Origin: Desulfobacterales bacterium
Lineage (GTDB): Bacteria; Desulfobacterota; Desulfobacteria; Desulfobacterales; UBA11574
Direction: 5' to 3'
Length of the DNA stretch: 64,000 bases
Assembly (NCBI GenBank): GCA_022340885.1
Contig: JAJDND010000085.1
Span: forward strand, 41,442 to 105,441
Both the position numbers and the translations under genes were made by a program. This document shows, in pieces, positions 1 to 7,511 of the stretch. The notes beneath the pieces were generated by a model that was given only the letters and a program-made list of their open reading frames with translations, ran no database searches and was not told the DNA's origin. Each line of letters opens with the position of its first letter. Within the stretch, counting starts at the first letter, position 1.

Positions 1-1544
1 ACGGCAGCCGATCTGTTTAACAGGGAAGACCATATGGGGAGCGCCTGACGCGCAACCATAATCGCCCCCTGGGGAAACTGCAAAAGATCCATGGTCTTGT
101 CCACCAGGAAAACCTTCCCGCTGGCCGCGCCCGGACTTGCGGTCACGCCTTGTCCTGCAATAACGGCATTATGGGATCTCGTAAATTCAGGCTCGGGGAG
201 GTCCGTTTTCAACGGCTTTATTTGCTTCAAAGGCCGGCACTGCAGGATGTAAATTGCATCGTCCTTGTCAACAGCCCACTCGATGTCCTGGGGTATCGCA
301 TAATATTCTTCAATCCTGGCCGCAAGTTCCGACAACTCCAATGCCTTTTTATCATCAATGGAGGGCAGATCCATTTGATCTCCGGTTAACCCCGTTTGGC
401 AGACCCCTTCTTCGGGCAGGCATACAAATTTTATTTTTTTGGTGTTTACTTCTTTACGAATAATTTTTCCGGCAGGTTTTTTTGAAACGACAAAAAGATC
501 ATAGGCATCACTGCCGTCGACCACGGACTTGGGCAAACCCCATGCGGAATTGATAAACATCGCGTCATCGGCAATATCAACGGGATTCCGGGTATAGGCG
601 ACGCCGCCTGCCACGGCGTCCACCATGCGCAGGCACCCCACGCACATGGCAATATCTTCATCCTTAATCCCCCTGTTCAACCGGTATGTCACAGCCTGAA
701 ACGAGTATTTGCTTGCCAGAATCTCCTTATATGCCTGAAAGATGCTGTCAAAGCCGACGTTCAGCTCGCTCCGGTACTGGCCGGCAAATGAGCTCTCCGG
801 CATATCTTCTCCCAGGGCGCTGCTTCTTAATGCCAAAGCGACTTTTCCTTTAGCGTCCGATTCGAGTCTGGCATAGGCCCGCCTGACGGCTTCGGCCACA
901 TCGTCGGGTATTCTGGATCGGATAATAAGCTGCTGGATTTTTGAGCTCAGGGCATAACGTCTTTCGACATTATCGCCTTCATCGGATTGAAAAAGTCGGT
1001 CAATTTCCATCTGCAAGTCGTTATCCTGGATAACCCTTTCACAGGCCGCCGCAGTAATGACAAATCCTTCTGGGATTTTGATCTGAAGTCTATTTTTAAT
1101 TTCACCGAGGTTGGCCATCTTACTGCCGACAACATCCCTCATCTCCATACTTACGGCGTCAATGGGGATAACAAGCCTTTTATCTTTCATCGATTTCTTC
1201 TGCGAAAGTAATTCGTCCATCTTTTGCCGGATTTCGTTAAACCGTTTATCGAGTTCCCCGTATCTGCCTTTGGAGAGGTTTCCGATATGTTTTATCATAT
1301 TAAAAACATTGACGGAAACCGCCGTACAGCTTGCCCGGACAAAGGCCATGCCAAAAGGCTGTCCGCTCTCAAGGACCCGTTCCATATCGGCCATAATTTC
1401 AAGCGCCCTGTTATTGGCATTCAGCAGAAGTTTGAAACTGTGATACCGTTCCTTGAACTCAATGCGAAGCTGTTCGACATCACCGGCTGCAGGTTCCGGC
1501 TTTTTAATAAAAAGCTTTTTAAAATGGTTCAACAGCGCGCTCAT
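1..1544 (-). CDS. PEP synthase / pyruvate,water dikinase-like protein (partial, C-terminus off the left edge)
   Basis: An uninterrupted reading frame of 514 codons runs from the ATG at 1544 to the window edge. Residues 1-120 form a helical extension not usual in PpsA. Residues from about 124 to 445 match the PEP/pyruvate-binding (PPDK_N, ATP-grasp-like) domain, including VGSKMANLGEI near 140, ALRSSALGEDMPESSFAGQY and the closing IYILQCRPL. The segment VTASPGAASGKVFLV then begins the mobile phosphohistidine domain. The catalytic His and the PEP-binding barrel would lie outside the window. Family members interconvert pyruvate and PEP using ATP, or phosphorylate other substrates, so the exact substrate is not settled. 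It follows the TauE operon by about 110 bp. Confidence 0.85.
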   Translation of the reverse strand, partial: MSALLNHFKKLFIKKPEPAAGDVEQLRIEFKERYHSFKLLLNANNRALEIMADMERVLESGQPFGMAFVRASCTAVSVNVFNMIKHIGNLSKGRYGELDKRFNEIRQKMDELLSQKKSMKDKRLVIPIDAVSMEMRDVVGSKMANLGEIKNRLQIKIPEGFVITAAACERVIQDNDLQMEIDRLFQSDEGDNVERRYALSSKIQQLIIRSRIPDDVAEAVRRAYARLESDAKGKVALALRSSALGEDMPESSFAGQYRSELNVGFDSIFQAYKEILASKYSFQAVTYRLNRGIKDEDIAMCVGCLRMVDAVAGGVAYTRNPVDIADDAMFINSAWGLPKSVVDGSDAYDLFVVSKKPAGKIIRKEVNTKKIKFVCLPEEGVCQTGLTGDQMDLPSIDDKKALELSELAARIEEYYAIPQDIEWAVDKDDAIYILQCRPLKQIKPLKTDLPEPEFTRSHNAVIAGQGVTASPGAASGKVFLVDKTMDLLQFPQGAIMVARQALPIWSSLLNRSAA

Positions 1545-1590
1545 AATTTTATGTTCTCAGGTGTCAAATGGATACAGGACATCTGAACAA

Positions 1591-1632
1591 TAGGTCGAAA
1601 GCAAGGCGGGGCCGAGGCTGCCGCCGACCTTT
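1591..1632. repeat. Fragment of the palindromic repeat family core with short inverted repeat
   Basis: The stretch GCAAGGCGGGGCCGAGG (1601-1617) is shared with the full-length repeat at 45734-45877. It is flanked by GGTCG and CGACC, which can pair. It may act as a weak terminator between the 1654 gene and the PEP synthase-like gene. It is probably a decayed copy. Confidence 0.35.
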
Positions 1633-1653
1633 TCAACGGATGAATTTTAACCG

Positions 1654-2340
1654 CTAATGTTCCAGTTTCAGACCCCATCCTTCGAATATACACATGACGG
1701 CAAAACCATACCAAAGTGTATAAATAACATAAAGTGCCAAAGAAATTAAGACAATAAAGGTTCGATCGGATATTTTCTCAGGCTCGATCCGGTAGTAGTT
1801 GTAAGACGTCTCCACTGCTTTTTTGACAACCAGGTCGACCGTTTCAGCTTCCTTGAACTGTTTTTGCTTTTTTAAAACCTTATCCATTGCACCAAGCGCC
1901 TGCCACCAGTTAAAGAGGACCTGTCTTTCGTTGTACCCGTATTTTGACAAAACCGCCTTTCCGTCATTCATATACATTCGATCCGCATCCCCAAGGCAGT
2001 TGGCAAGAATTTTTCCCAGATCCCCCTCAACTTTCAACCGGCTCCCGGACACATTGACCAAAGCGCCGCCTTTCATAAACAAAGCGGCTGTCTGTTGCGC
2101 CTGACGCTCGTCCCCCATGTCAATGCTCACATTGACCGATCTCCCGTAATACGTGTCTGCCGTCGCTTTGACCTTCGGAATATAATAAGCCGACCCCTTT
2201 GAAATGGAATTGTACAGGTTATCTAAATATTTCAAACCGTTCTGCCCCTTAAACACCGGGGAAAATATGATAATCAATATGGCAGTAAATCCGATCAACA
2301 ACCCGAAGCCAATGTAAAGTTCTTTCCTGTTCTCGTTCAT
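1654..2340 (-). CDS. Two-TM membrane protein, partner of the TauE permease
   Basis: This 228-residue protein of unknown function has an N-terminal membrane segment (about residues 9-30), a soluble extracytoplasmic middle of about 165 residues and a C-terminal membrane segment (about 195-222). Its ATG overlaps the stop codon of the upstream TauE gene (ATGA), so the two are probably translationally coupled. The C-terminal helix (YVIYTLWYGFAV, then FEGWGL) matches the 68-residue protein at 23466-23672 (YVVYTVWWGYAV, then CEGVGL), which also follows a TauE gene. It is therefore likely an accessory subunit of TauE-like transporters. No catalytic motif is visible. Confidence 0.75.
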   Translation of the reverse strand: MNENRKELYIGFGLLIGFTAILIIIFSPVFKGQNGLKYLDNLYNSISKGSAYYIPKVKATADTYYGRSVNVSIDMGDERQAQQTAALFMKGGALVNVSGSRLKVEGDLGKILANCLGDADRMYMNDGKAVLSKYGYNERQVLFNWWQALGAMDKVLKKQKQFKEAETVDLVVKKAVETSYNYYRIEPEKISDRTFIVLISLALYVIYTLWYGFAVMCIFEGWGLKLEH

Positions 2341-3635
2341 GATTCAGCCTCCAGTCCTTTAAGTACTCGGATATTCATTAAAAAGGTACCGGTTACCCAT
2401 ACCGCGAATCCCAGTATCACCACAAAAAATGCCCATACACCGATTTTTTCCAGCAACGCTCCGGTTCCCTTGGATATTTTGATGATATCCATGGCGCCCA
2501 GTTTGGCCGGCAGGGCAAAGGCACGATTCACAAAACCGGCGAGGACTGCCATGGCATAGAAACCACGGATCGTGATGCCGTGTACGACCTTCGTCACAAT
2601 GGCGCCGATCTGAATCCCCACCAAAGAGCCCAGAAGCATCCCCATGGCGAGGGTATAGAAGATAAAGCCGTAAATGGCGTACTGGCTGATTGAAGCATAG
2701 CCGGCAGTGAACACAATCTGAAAGATATCGGTCCCCACAGTGGTCATAGAAGAAACACCGAGAACATACACAAAAATCGGAAATGTTAAAAACCCGCCGC
2801 CGACACCCATGATGGCCGCCGTAAAACCCACTAAAGCACCGCTTAAAACGAGAAATACCCAAGAAATACTTCTTCCTTCCGGTGTAAGATCATAATCGAA
2901 CTTAACTTTCGGCGGCAGATTAACCGCCTGAAGTTTTTGGGGAAGACTCCCCATTTCGGCGCCTTCAACTTTTTGGCCGTGTATATCCTTTCCGTGAAAT
3001 CCTTTGCGCTCGGCCTTTTTGGCCTTGAGAAAGTCGGTCATGGCATAGCTTCCCAGAAAACCGAGCATCAAAGAATAGACGGTCGTGATAAATGCATCGC
3101 TGAGAATGGGATTGATGGCGTATAATACTCGATTGATAACGCCGCCGACGGTTGCGCCGACAATGGCGCCGATTAAAAAGACCATAGCCAACCCCACGGA
3201 AACATTCCCCAGTTTACGGTGGATGACGCTTCCCATAATCGCTTTTGCAAAAATATGAAAAAGATCGGTTCCCACAGCCAGAATGCCTTTAACGCCGGCG
3301 CTCATCAAGGCCGGTGCAATAATAAAACCGCCGCCGGCGCCGATGCAGCCGGTAATCAAACCGGCACCCATTCCGATGAGAATGGAAACGACAAATATGC
3401 TCGTACTGTAAAATGCTGGGCTGTATGCTTTTTTACCGCCCAACAAATTCGGCAGTGCGCCGCCGATCTGGTCTGCAAACGCGAGGCCTCCCAGGATAAT
3501 GGGGATGGTCAGCAGGCCTAAAATTAACAGGCGTTTTTTATCGCTAAAAACAGCCCTGGATACACCCAGTTCCCATCGCGCATGGGCCTTTGCACCCATC
3601 ATCATAAATTGTCCCCATTGTTTAAAAAAGTTCAT
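2337..3635 (-). CDS. TauE/SafE family sulfite/organosulfonate permease (full size)
   Basis: This 432-residue polytopic membrane protein has the two-fold repeat of the TauE/SafE (DUF81) family. The first glycine-rich repeat (ITGCIGAGGGFIIAPALMSAG, then VGTDLFH) lies near residues 95-130. The second (AAIMGVGGGFLTFP, then VGTDIFQ) lies near 275-305. A cytoplasmic loop of about 60 residues between them is rich in Lys and Gly. The N-terminal leader resembles that of the shorter paralogue at 23678-24373. The ATG overlaps the stop of the upstream receiver (3632), placing the permease in a signalling operon. Family members export sulfite, sulfoacetate or similar anions; the substrate here is unknown. 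Confidence 0.88.
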   Translation of the reverse strand: MNFFKQWGQFMMMGAKAHARWELGVSRAVFSDKKRLLILGLLTIPIILGGLAFADQIGGALPNLLGGKKAYSPAFYSTSIFVVSILIGMGAGLITGCIGAGGGFIIAPALMSAGVKGILAVGTDLFHIFAKAIMGSVIHRKLGNVSVGLAMVFLIGAIVGATVGGVINRVLYAINPILSDAFITTVYSLMLGFLGSYAMTDFLKAKKAERKGFHGKDIHGQKVEGAEMGSLPQKLQAVNLPPKVKFDYDLTPEGRSISWVFLVLSGALVGFTAAIMGVGGGFLTFPIFVYVLGVSSMTTVGTDIFQIVFTAGYASISQYAIYGFIFYTLAMGMLLGSLVGIQIGAIVTKVVHGITIRGFYAMAVLAGFVNRAFALPAKLGAMDIIKISKGTGALLEKIGVWAFFVVILGFAVWVTGTFLMNIRVLKGLEAES

Positions 3636-4084
3636 GTCGATATCGCTCCTTTTTTTTGTTCCGCCCGCTTGAAATTTCCGAGTTTTTCAATTTTTTGTTT
3701 TTGTATGGTTCTCCTCTTAAAAGCATCCTGCAGTTTGCAAAAAAGCTCGTCAAAATCCGCAGGTTTCATAAGATAGTCAAAAGCGCCCGATTCCATGCCT
3801 TCGATGGCCGCTTCGATACTGGCGTGGCCGGTTAACATGATGACTTCCATCAGAGGATCGATTCTCTTGATCTCTTTTAGCGCGTTTATTCCGCCGATAC
3901 CCGGCATTCTGACATCCAGCACAACCACGTCTGCCGGTTGCCTTTTCAAATAATCGAGCGCCGCTTCTCCGCTTCCGACTCCCGCAACATCCATGCCGCG
4001 TTTTCTCATTCGCTTCATCAGCGTTTCTAAGAAATCGGTTTCGTCATCCACAAAAAGAACTTTCAAGGCTTCCAATTTCATCAC
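3632..4084 (-). CDS. Single-domain response regulator (CheY-like)
   Basis: A 150-residue stand-alone receiver. The acidic pair is in VLFVDDETDF, the phospho-acceptor Asp is in VVVLDVRMPGIGG, the Thr is in VIMLTGHAS and the Lys in YLMKPADFDEL. After about residue 122 there is a short basic tail and no output domain. It overlaps the upstream receiver (4081) and the downstream permease (3635) by 4 bp each, so it is firmly within the operon. It probably passes phosphate from the kinase at 4523-6265 or acts through protein-protein contact. Confidence 0.88.
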   Translation of the reverse strand: MMKLEALKVLFVDDETDFLETLMKRMRKRGMDVAGVGSGEAALDYLKRQPADVVVLDVRMPGIGGINALKEIKRIDPLMEVIMLTGHASIEAAIEGMESGAFDYLMKPADFDELFCKLQDAFKRRTIQKQKIEKLGNFKRAEQKKGAIST

Positions 4085-4467
4085 CTCCCGAATGACACAA
4101 CGTCTTTTATTTTTGCAATGAGTTCATCAAAATCACAGGGTTTCATCAGATAATCCGAAGCACCGAGCCCGATACCGTCTCTGGCCGTTTCTTCTGATCC
4201 GTGACCTGTGAGCATAATTACCGGTAGATCCGGAACGATGTTTTTAAAAATTTTTAAAATTTCGATACCGTCCATGTCTTCCATTTTCAGATCCAGAACC
4301 ACAGCGTCAAAATCGGTCCGCCTCAATGCCTGCAACGCCTCCCTGCCGCTGTAAGCTTTGGTGACGTCGATGTTCCGCCTGGACATTCTTTTGGAAATGA
4401 CGTCCACGAATCCTTTTTCATCATCGACCAGAAGAACCCTCAGTGGTTTGCTTTTGTTTTCAAACAT
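4081..4467 (-). CDS. Single-domain response regulator
   Basis: A 128-residue receiver with the DDE acidic cluster in VLLVDDEKGF, the phospho-acceptor Asp in AVVLDLKMEDMDG, the conserved Thr in VIMLTGHGSEE and the Lys in YLMKPCDFDEL. There is no DNA-binding domain. It lies 55 bp downstream of the kinase gene and overlaps the next receiver by 4 bp. Two successive receivers plus the receiver upstream of the kinase suggest a branched or multistep phosphorelay, with the kinase as likely donor. Confidence 0.88.
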   Translation of the reverse strand: MFENKSKPLRVLLVDDEKGFVDVISKRMSRRNIDVTKAYSGREALQALRRTDFDAVVLDLKMEDMDGIEILKIFKNIVPDLPVIMLTGHGSEETARDGIGLGASDYLMKPCDFDELIAKIKDVVSFGR

Positions 4468-4522
4468 GAAACGTGACCTGTTTTCCTTTTCTTTCAGCTG
4501 CCAGCTTTGAGCCTTCAGCTTT

Positions 4523-6265
4523 TTAATTTGAGTCTTCGGTCGGTCCTTGCACCGGAAGGCGGATGTAAAACGAAGTCCCAGAATCGATGCTGCTTTTCAC
4601 TTCTATTCGACCCCCCATTTTTTGAATGATGCCATAACAAATGGACAATCCGAGACCGGTCCCTTTTCCCACCGGCTTGGTGGTGAAAAACGGTTCGAAT
4701 ATTCTGGAAAGGTTGGCTTCCGGAATTCCCGGACCGTTGTCCGAAACTGCAATAATAATAATGCTGTCCTCAAATTCAAAACGGGTGGATATTGTCAGTT
4801 CACCCCCTTGGTTTTCCATGGCATCGATGGCATTATTGATCAGATTCAAAAGAACCTGCTGCATTTCCGACTGGGCCACATACGTGACGGGAAGATCATT
4901 TTGGAAATCGGTATGAATCGTTATTTTGGCGTATTTTGCTCTTTGTTCCGAAAGTGCGATCAATTCTGCGATCAATTCGTTGATATGGGTTCTTTGAACC
5001 CTGAAATCTGTTTTTCTTGCAAAGCTCAACAGCTTGTGCGTAATTTCCTTGCAGCGCCGCCCCTGGGTTTTAATCTGATTCAACGCCCTTTCAAATTCAT
5101 CCAGATTCTCGCTTTTACGAAATTCCTCTTCCTCCAGCAGATCCTTTATCCAGCCGGCCTCTTCCACCATAATGGCCACGGGGTTGTTGATTTCATGGGC
5201 GATTCCTGCCGCCAGTTTTCCGATGGATGCCAGTTTGCCGGTTTCTATAATCTGTTTGTCCATCATTTCCTTTTCTTCGTCCGCCATGGAAATACGACGG
5301 ACCATTCTCCTGGAAAGGATAAATGCGGAAAAAACAATCCCCAAGGCGCCGAACACCATAATCATGACGGCGACGATAATCGCCTTGTAGAGATCCAGAT
5401 AAGCGTCGCGATGATTCTGCTGATAAACCAACAGCCAATCACCATCCTTTAAAAAGGACGCGACGTAGATCATTTTATTGCCGGAGTCGTCCCTTCTCTC
5501 TACGATATGGACTTTTTTAAGATCGTCTTCCTTGATTTTCAGAAAGTCCCGATAGGGTTCATTTTTAGGGGCGACATCGAAAAAGGGTTTTGTCTGAAAC
5601 TTTCCATCTCTGTTAAGGATATAGGCAAACCCTGTCTCACCGATACGGATGTTCTTTACCAAATCGTTAAATGCCACGAAATCAATGGTCGCCCGCAAAA
5701 TCCACGGATCACCATTCCAGTTATCTTTTACTGCGACGATAAAGTGGGGAAGTCCGCGAAGACCCAAAAAAACATCGCTGATAAAATACCGTGTTTTCAT
5801 GGCCTTCTTAAACCAATCCGCCTCGAAATATAATGCCTCTCCGAGTCTGAAAGGACCGGCATACGCCACCTGCAGTCCTCGCGAATTGACAACCCCCATG
5901 TCAACAAACACAGGGCCGAAAGACTGTTGCAGCAAATCCATTCTGTCCTGTAGAAAAGACGCCTCTTTTAACTCATCAAAACTAAAGGTCTCCGCCAGAA
6001 ATCGGATGTCTCCCAGCTTCTCCTTTAAAAAATTATCGATGCTCTGTTTATGCTTGAGCACCAATTCTTGAAGATGCGCTTTTACTTTTTCATGATATGA
6101 CACGTGGAACTGATAAAGGATGATACTTCCCACCAGAATCAAAGGCGTAAATGAAACAATAATGACGGTCAGAATCATTTTCCGGGTTAAAGATCGGTAA
6201 TAGTCGCTTTTTTGATATCCCGTCTGTTTCATTTCCGGATGTCTTTGATTACTTTTTCCGATCAT
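4523..6265 (-). CDS. Membrane sensor histidine kinase with periplasmic Cache-type sensor
   Basis: This 580-residue kinase has TM1 near residues 28-50, a periplasmic dCache-like sensor of about 240 residues (including [13 protein letters not shown]), TM2 near 293-318 and then a HisKA domain with the phospho-His in [12 protein letters not shown] HATPase_c domain follows with an N-box (NNAIDAM), G1 (DNGPGIP), F-box (FEPFFTTK) and G2 (GTGLGLS). The gene overlaps the upstream receiver gene by 17 bp. Its close relative at 51137-52858 has the same architecture, so the two are probable paralogues. Cache domains bind small organic acids or amino acids; the ligand here is unknown. Confidence 0.9.
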   Translation of the reverse strand: MIGKSNQRHPEMKQTGYQKSDYYRSLTRKMILTVIIVSFTPLILVGSIILYQFHVSYHEKVKAHLQELVLKHKQSIDNFLKEKLGDIRFLAETFSFDELKEASFLQDRMDLLQQSFGPVFVDMGVVNSRGLQVAYAGPFRLGEALYFEADWFKKAMKTRYFISDVFLGLRGLPHFIVAVKDNWNGDPWILRATIDFVAFNDLVKNIRIGETGFAYILNRDGKFQTKPFFDVAPKNEPYRDFLKIKEDDLKKVHIVERRDDSGNKMIYVASFLKDGDWLLVYQQNHRDAYLDLYKAIIVAVMIMVFGALGIVFSAFILSRRMVRRISMADEEKEMMDKQIIETGKLASIGKLAAGIAHEINNPVAIMVEEAGWIKDLLEEEEFRKSENLDEFERALNQIKTQGRRCKEITHKLLSFARKTDFRVQRTHINELIAELIALSEQRAKYAKITIHTDFQNDLPVTYVAQSEMQQVLLNLINNAIDAMENQGGELTISTRFEFEDSIIIIAVSDNGPGIPEANLSRIFEPFFTTKPVGKGTGLGLSICYGIIQKMGGRIEVKSSIDSGTSFYIRLPVQGPTEDSN

Positions 6266-6665
6266 CGGGCGTCTCGAAATTTTTCAAGCACAATTCCTTC
6301 AAAAGGTTCCAGACCACATCTTTCAAGGTTTCGCTGCTGCTTCCTTGCTTTGGAACAAACGCTGCCTTACTGATATGGGATGTGAATTCGAGATAATCAT
6401 TTAGATCGCTGTGAATGACAAACGGCAGCGGCGGGACTCGATCTTCAAGGCTCTTGAACAGATTCAACTGACTGACATCAGGAATATCCGGATCAATAAT
6501 AACAAGGTCGATGGGTGCGGGTCCGTAAATCAGATCCACCAATTCCCTGCTATTCCTCGCAAGTTGAACGTTATAGCCTTCGGATTGAAACTCCCGCTTT
6601 AAAAAATTTCGGATATGGGGATTGCGATCAACAATCAGTAAATTAAATTCTTTTTGCATCAGCAT
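6249..6665 (-). CDS. Response regulator, divergent receiver
   Basis: A 138-residue receiver-like protein. The first strand, LLIVDRNPHIR, keeps only one Asp of the acidic pair. The phospho-acceptor Asp is present in LVIIDPDIPD, and a Lys occurs in AFVPKQGSS. It overlaps the kinase gene by 17 bp and lies 12 bp downstream of the CBS-ACT gene. It is likely part of the same transcript and a partner of that kinase. The start may instead be the second Met, two codons in. Confidence 0.75.
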   Translation of the reverse strand: MLMQKEFNLLIVDRNPHIRNFLKREFQSEGYNVQLARNSRELVDLIYGPAPIDLVIIDPDIPDVSQLNLFKSLEDRVPPLPFVIHSDLNDYLEFTSHISKAAFVPKQGSSSETLKDVVWNLLKELCLKNFETPDDRKK

Positions 6666-6676
6666 CTATGGATAAA

Positions 6677-7354
6677 TTAAAATGTTTCTCTAGTGACTTC
6701 ACGGCGGTCTACCATGTACAGCAATCGCGCCTTTTCTTTCAGTGCTGTCTTGAGTCTGTCGATCTTAAACCGATCGATGCCGTACATACGGATATATACC
6801 CGTCGCAATCCTTCCGGAACCATGTCGTAAGACGTCAGAATACTTGCCGTACGGCCGCCATATTCCCGGATGATATCCATCACTTCTTTTATTGCGCCCG
6901 GCCGATCCTCCACTTCCATGCCGAACTGAATGCCTCTTTTTTCTGCGCCGGTCAGTGAAATAATAGTTTTGAAAATGTCATTCTGAGTCACCACACCCAC
7001 CACATTTCCGTAATGATCCACCACCGGCACTCCCGAAATTTTATGCTTTAAAAGAACTTCGGCTGTTTCTTCAATGGTATAGTCCGGAGGAACCGTAACG
7101 GGATTTTTGGTCATTATCTCCTTAATTGTAATTTTTGAAATCAAGTATAGCAGTTCATGAATTTCCAGGCTCGTCGCATCGGAAGCGGACGCCCTTTTGA
7201 TATCCCGATCGGTTATAATTCCGACGATTTTGCCTTTTTCCATCACCGGCAGCATTTTGATGTCGTGTTTTTTAAGCAGCTTAATTGCATCATTCATGGA
7301 CGCACCCACATCAATGGTAACGGCCGGTTTGCTCATCCAATTTTTGACCAGCAT
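6677..7354 (-). CDS. CBS-pair and ACT domain protein
   Basis: A 225-residue soluble protein. Two CBS motifs span about residues 1-140 (VGIITDRDIKRA and VGVVTQNDIFKT are the typical CBS ends). An ACT-like domain follows (FGMEVEDRPGAIKEVMDII) at about 145-220. CBS pairs usually bind adenine nucleotides and ACT domains usually bind amino acids, so it probably reads energy or metabolite state. No enzymatic domain is attached. A strong ribosome site (AAAGGAGGGGG) precedes the ATG. It may head the signalling operon that runs to 1654. Confidence 0.85.
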   Translation of the reverse strand: MLVKNWMSKPAVTIDVGASMNDAIKLLKKHDIKMLPVMEKGKIVGIITDRDIKRASASDATSLEIHELLYLISKITIKEIMTKNPVTVPPDYTIEETAEVLLKHKISGVPVVDHYGNVVGVVTQNDIFKTIISLTGAEKRGIQFGMEVEDRPGAIKEVMDIIREYGGRTASILTSYDMVPEGLRRVYIRMYGIDRFKIDRLKTALKEKARLLYMVDRREVTRETF

Positions 7355-7511
7355 GATACCCCCTCCTTTATGTTTTGTACGTGTCTAAGGAATCCATTCC
7401 TTCATAAGCATGTGCCAGGTTTTCGAGCCCTCGGGGAGCTTTTCTTTCAAATTCTTAAAAAGATTGTCCATGGAGCGCCTGTTCGAAAAACACCCCGGTT
7501 TCGCAGGTTTT

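Noticed and set aside
446-1586. Several short reading frames on both strands across 150-1590
   Set aside because: They are shadows of the continuous PEP synthase-like frame that runs off the left edge.
7402-7416. TGGCACATGCTTATG upstream of the CBS-ACT gene as a sigma-54 promoter
   Set aside because: The -12 box lacks GC at the required position and no upstream palindrome is present.
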